DNA from: Halocynthiibacter sp. SDUM655004
Lineage (GTDB): Bacteria > Pseudomonadota > Alphaproteobacteria > Rhodobacterales > Rhodobacteraceae
Length of the DNA: 64,000 bases
Assembly (NCBI RefSeq): GCF_026015885.1
Contig: NZ_JAPDUG010000001.1
Coordinates: 930,001-994,000, forward strand
Direction of reading: 5' to 3'
A program made the position numbers and the translations under genes. The notes beneath the pieces were generated by a model. It had not been told where the DNA came from, did no database searches, and saw only the letters and a list, made by a program, of their open reading frames with translations. Below are positions 61,718-64,000 of the stretch, piece after piece. The first letter of the stretch is position 1, and each line of letters opens with the position of its first letter.

Positions 61718-64000
61718 TGCGGCTGTTCAGACATACACTCTTATTACTGCTCGCAGCGTGTTTGGCCTTGTTTCAGGCCTTCGCAGAGCCCGCCTATGCG
61801 CAGGAGGAAGAGGAAGAAGATCGCGGGTTGGTTCAGGGTTTGCTTGAAGACAACCTGAGCGGCGAGGGGCGCACAGTTAAGGTCAAAGGGTTTAAGGGCG
61901 CGTTGAGTTCAACAGCGACCATGGACGAACTGACGATTGCCGATAAGGAAGGCATCTGGCTGACGCTTACTGATGTTCGGCTCAACTGGAAACGTTCCGC
62001 CCTGTTGCAAAGGCGGCTTGAAGTAAAGGAACTTTCGGCGGCCTCTATGGTCGTTGCGCGCGCGCCCATTCCTGTTGAAAGCACCGAGCCGCCGGATCCA
62101 CACGCCAAGGAATTCGCGCTGCCGGAACTTCCTGTCAGCGTTGATGTACAGAAGGTTGCAATCGAAGAAGTCGTGCTGGGCGAGCCGCTCTTGGGCGAAG
62201 AGATCGCGCTTGAGTTGGCCGCATCTGCAGTGCTTGAGGCGGGGTCTGGCAAAGTCTTGCTGAATATGGGGCGGATCGACGACAGCTTCGGCGAGTTTGA
62301 CATTCGTGGCGGCTTTGATGCGGAAACCAAGATTATTGACCTTGATATTGCCCTAACCGAGGAAGAGGGCGGGCTTGCGGCAACGCTGCTCAAAATTCCA
62401 GGTGCGCCAGCGCTTGAGCTTGATCTCAAGGGAACGGGCCCGCTTTCGGACTACACCGCCGAGGTCAAATTGGTGAGCGAGGGCGTTGAGCAGCTTTCCG
62501 GTCAGGTGAATCTCGTGACATTGCCAATCAAAGAAGGAGAGGACGAGACAACCCCAGCGGATATGGAATTCCGTGTGGATATTGGCGGCGATCTTACCTC
62601 GCTTTTCGTGCCGGAGTACCGCCCCTTTTTCGGTCCGAATGTTCAATTGAAATCCGAAGGCACGCTCAAAGGCAGCGGTGCGCTTGATCTTGCGCATTTC
62701 CGACTTTCCGCAAACAGTTTGCTTTTGTCTGGGCGCGCCTATCTGAACGCGGATATGTGGCCGGAGCATTTTGATGTAAGCGGACGCGTGGCAAACGCGG
62801 ATGGCTCCTATGTGTTGCTTCCAGTTCCTGGAGGTAAGACGCGGGTTGAGTCCGTTGCGCTTGCGCTTTCGTTCGATGCGGATGAGGGCGAGAAATGGCA
62901 CGGCAAATTCGATGTCCGCAATCTCGAAACAGAAGGGCTGTCGCTTGAGCGCAGCCAGTTGATTTCAGATGGCGAGATTTTTGGCGAGGTCGGAACGCTT
63001 GGCAAAATTACCTCTGATCTGACGTTTAGAGCTTTGGGGCTGGAGCTGGATGATCCTGCGCTCACCGCTGCGATCGGACCGGCGACAGAGGGGCGCGTGA
63101 CGGTTTCTTATGAAGAAGGGCAACCGCTTCGGCTCACGGATATGGATATCAAATCCGCGACCTATGAATTCAGGGGCAACGCGGCGCTGACTGGCCTCGA
63201 GAGCGATCTTGAAGCCGAGTTTGATATCGCCGCAGAGATTGATGATATTTCCCAATTCTCGCTCTTGGCTGGGCGGCCGATTGCGGGGCAAGCAGAGGCA
63301 ACAGCAAAGGGCAGCTATGCCACGCTCACTGGCGCGTTTGATGCGGTTTTGACCGGCCTTACGCGCGACCTTGCCTTGGGAATTGAGCAGTTTGATACCT
63401 TGGCCAAAGGTGAAACCGTGATGCGAGTCACAGCGAAGCGCGACACCGAAGGGACAGTGCTGCGCGGGGCGAGCTTGCGCAACGATGCCTTGTTCGTGCG
63501 GGGTACAGGGGAAATTGCCGACGGATATTTCGACGGTGAGTTTGATGCAAACCTTGTTGATCTGGGCCTTATCGTACCGGATTTCCCAGGACCGCTGACC
63601 TTGAAGGGGTACACAACCCAAAGCGAGGAGGGTGTCTCTGTTAATCTCGCGGCCACCGGACCATTGGACACAAACGCAACTGTCGAAGGTTTGGCGACGG
63701 GGCCGAACGCCAATATGGCCTTCTCTGCCAGTCTGCCCGAAGTGGGGACGTTGGTTGCGAACCTAACGGGTGGCGTAAACCTTGAGGGGGCGCTCGCCAA
63801 AGCAGGTGAGAAATGGCAGATCGACGCAACAAGCTCTGGCTCGCTCGGGGTGGCGGCGAATGTGTCAGGGCTAATTGATCCGGAAGGTGATCATGATCTC
63901 GCGCTGACGGGGACTGCTCCGCTTGGCCTTGCCAACCGCATTCTACGGCCACGGGCGATTTCGGGCATTGCGACACTTGATTTGGCGATGAAGGGTGTTC
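61717..64000 (+). CDS. tamB: Translocation and assembly module protein TamB, 5' part
   Basis: The first 761 codons of a large gene that runs off the window end. A Sec signal (MRLFRHTLLLLLAACLALFQ, ending PAYAQ) is followed by an acidic patch and an elongated beta-rich AsmA/TamB repeat region, e.g. VKVKGFKGALSSTATMDELTIAD, LTLTDVRLNWKRSALLQRRLEVKELSA and AEVKLVSEGVEQLSG. It is thought to form a groove carrying lipid or unfolded proteins to the outer membrane. A cleavable-type N terminus in place of an inner-membrane anchor is a feature I recall in alphaproteobacterial TamB. The C-terminal DUF490-type end should lie beyond the window. Confidence 0.93.
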   Translation, partial: MRLFRHTLLLLLAACLALFQAFAEPAYAQEEEEEDRGLVQGLLEDNLSGEGRTVKVKGFKGALSSTATMDELTIADKEGIWLTLTDVRLNWKRSALLQRRLEVKELSAASMVVARAPIPVESTEPPDPHAKEFALPELPVSVDVQKVAIEEVVLGEPLLGEEIALELAASAVLEAGSGKVLLNMGRIDDSFGEFDIRGGFDAETKIIDLDIALTEEEGGLAATLLKIPGAPALELDLKGTGPLSDYTAEVKLVSEGVEQLSGQVNLVTLPIKEGEDETTPADMEFRVDIGGDLTSLFVPEYRPFFGPNVQLKSEGTLKGSGALDLAHFRLSANSLLLSGRAYLNADMWPEHFDVSGRVANADGSYVLLPVPGGKTRVESVALALSFDADEGEKWHGKFDVRNLETEGLSLERSQLISDGEIFGEVGTLGKITSDLTFRALGLELDDPALTAAIGPATEGRVTVSYEEGQPLRLTDMDIKSATYEFRGNAALTGLESDLEAEFDIAAEIDDISQFSLLAGRPIAGQAEATAKGSYATLTGAFDAVLTGLTRDLALGIEQFDTLAKGETVMRVTAKRDTEGTVLRGASLRNDALFVRGTGEIADGYFDGEFDANLVDLGLIVPDFPGPLTLKGYTTQSEEGVSVNLAATGPLDTNATVEGLATGPNANMAFSASLPEVGTLVANLTGGVNLEGALAKAGEKWQIDATSSGSLGVAANVSGLIDPEGDHDLALTGTAPLGLANRILRPRAISGIATLDLAMKGV

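Overview
The window is a stretch of ordinary bacterial chromosome. Gene content, order and codon use point to an alphaproteobacterium of the Rhodobacterales (Roseobacter group). The markers are: a solitary ctaD next to a small class I cytochrome c; rpiA-gor followed by hflK-hflC and degP; glyQ, a small membrane protein, glyS and a PPDK-like gene in one transcription unit; FolB and FolP with the long extensions seen in this order; a metZ gene with a SAM-II type leader; and a TamA/TamB pair with a Sec-signal TamB. I see no phage, transposon, integron, plasmid or CRISPR sequence, and no rRNA. There is one tRNA, tRNA-Leu(GAG).

Layout. 1-6352: the end of a DUF2842 gene, a large acidic Rhodobacteraceae protein, thiamine pyrophosphokinase, two small-molecule exporters and L-serine dehydratase. 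6523-13676: rpiA, glutathione reductase, the hflKC membrane pair and a DegP protease, interrupted by an opposite-strand arsR/SRPBCC/YCII operon. 13841-22411: ferredoxin plus an FG-GAP secreted protein, purD, xseA, an unaccompanied NuoE-NuoF fusion, ftsY, a DMT carrier and yciB. 22454-29211: a glutathione S-transferase, metZ behind a riboswitch, folE2, trkH and an enzymatically dead protease-like protein. 29354-36858: the glyQ/glyS unit with a glutamate symporter inside it, ending in a PPDK-like enzyme. 37080-41064: a SleB-type hydrolase, then folB-folP-glmM. 41068-49372: a small Tat-like protein of unknown role, a DMT carrier, ilvC divergent from two overlapping Lrp regulators, a UbiH-type hydroxylase, a HAD nucleotidase, a GntR regulator and a c-di-GMP-receptor-like glycosyltransferase. 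49587-58113: a lipoprotein, carA, yqeY, small secreted and membrane proteins, ctaD, cytochrome c, lipB and a peptidoglycan-binding protein. 58400-64000: tRNA-Leu, a three-domain lysozyme-inhibitor-like protein, tamA and the first 2.3 kb of tamB, which runs off the window.

Genes that work together: hflK/hflC with degP (inner-membrane and periplasmic quality control); folE2, folB and folP (folate), with glmM coupled behind folP; glyQ/glyS (glycyl-tRNA synthetase); ctaD with cytochrome c (terminal respiration); tamA/tamB (outer-membrane assembly). The clearest regulatory element is the metZ leader: a good promoter places the transcript start at the first base of a SAM-II aptamer, followed by a strong terminator hairpin and then the metZ start.

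I found no plainly new multi-gene system. The best second-look items are the pseudo-protease (27445-29211), the MshEN-glycosyltransferase fusion (47456-49372), the Tat-like protein with secretin-tail-like motifs (41068-41664), the PPDK-like enzyme with a rewritten nucleotide loop (34288-36858), the orphan NuoEF fusion (17907-19610), the SH3-LprI-MliC protein (58729-59679) and three CATATG boxes phased at exactly 11 bp (51901-51928). All functions are read from sequence motifs by eye; no database search was run.
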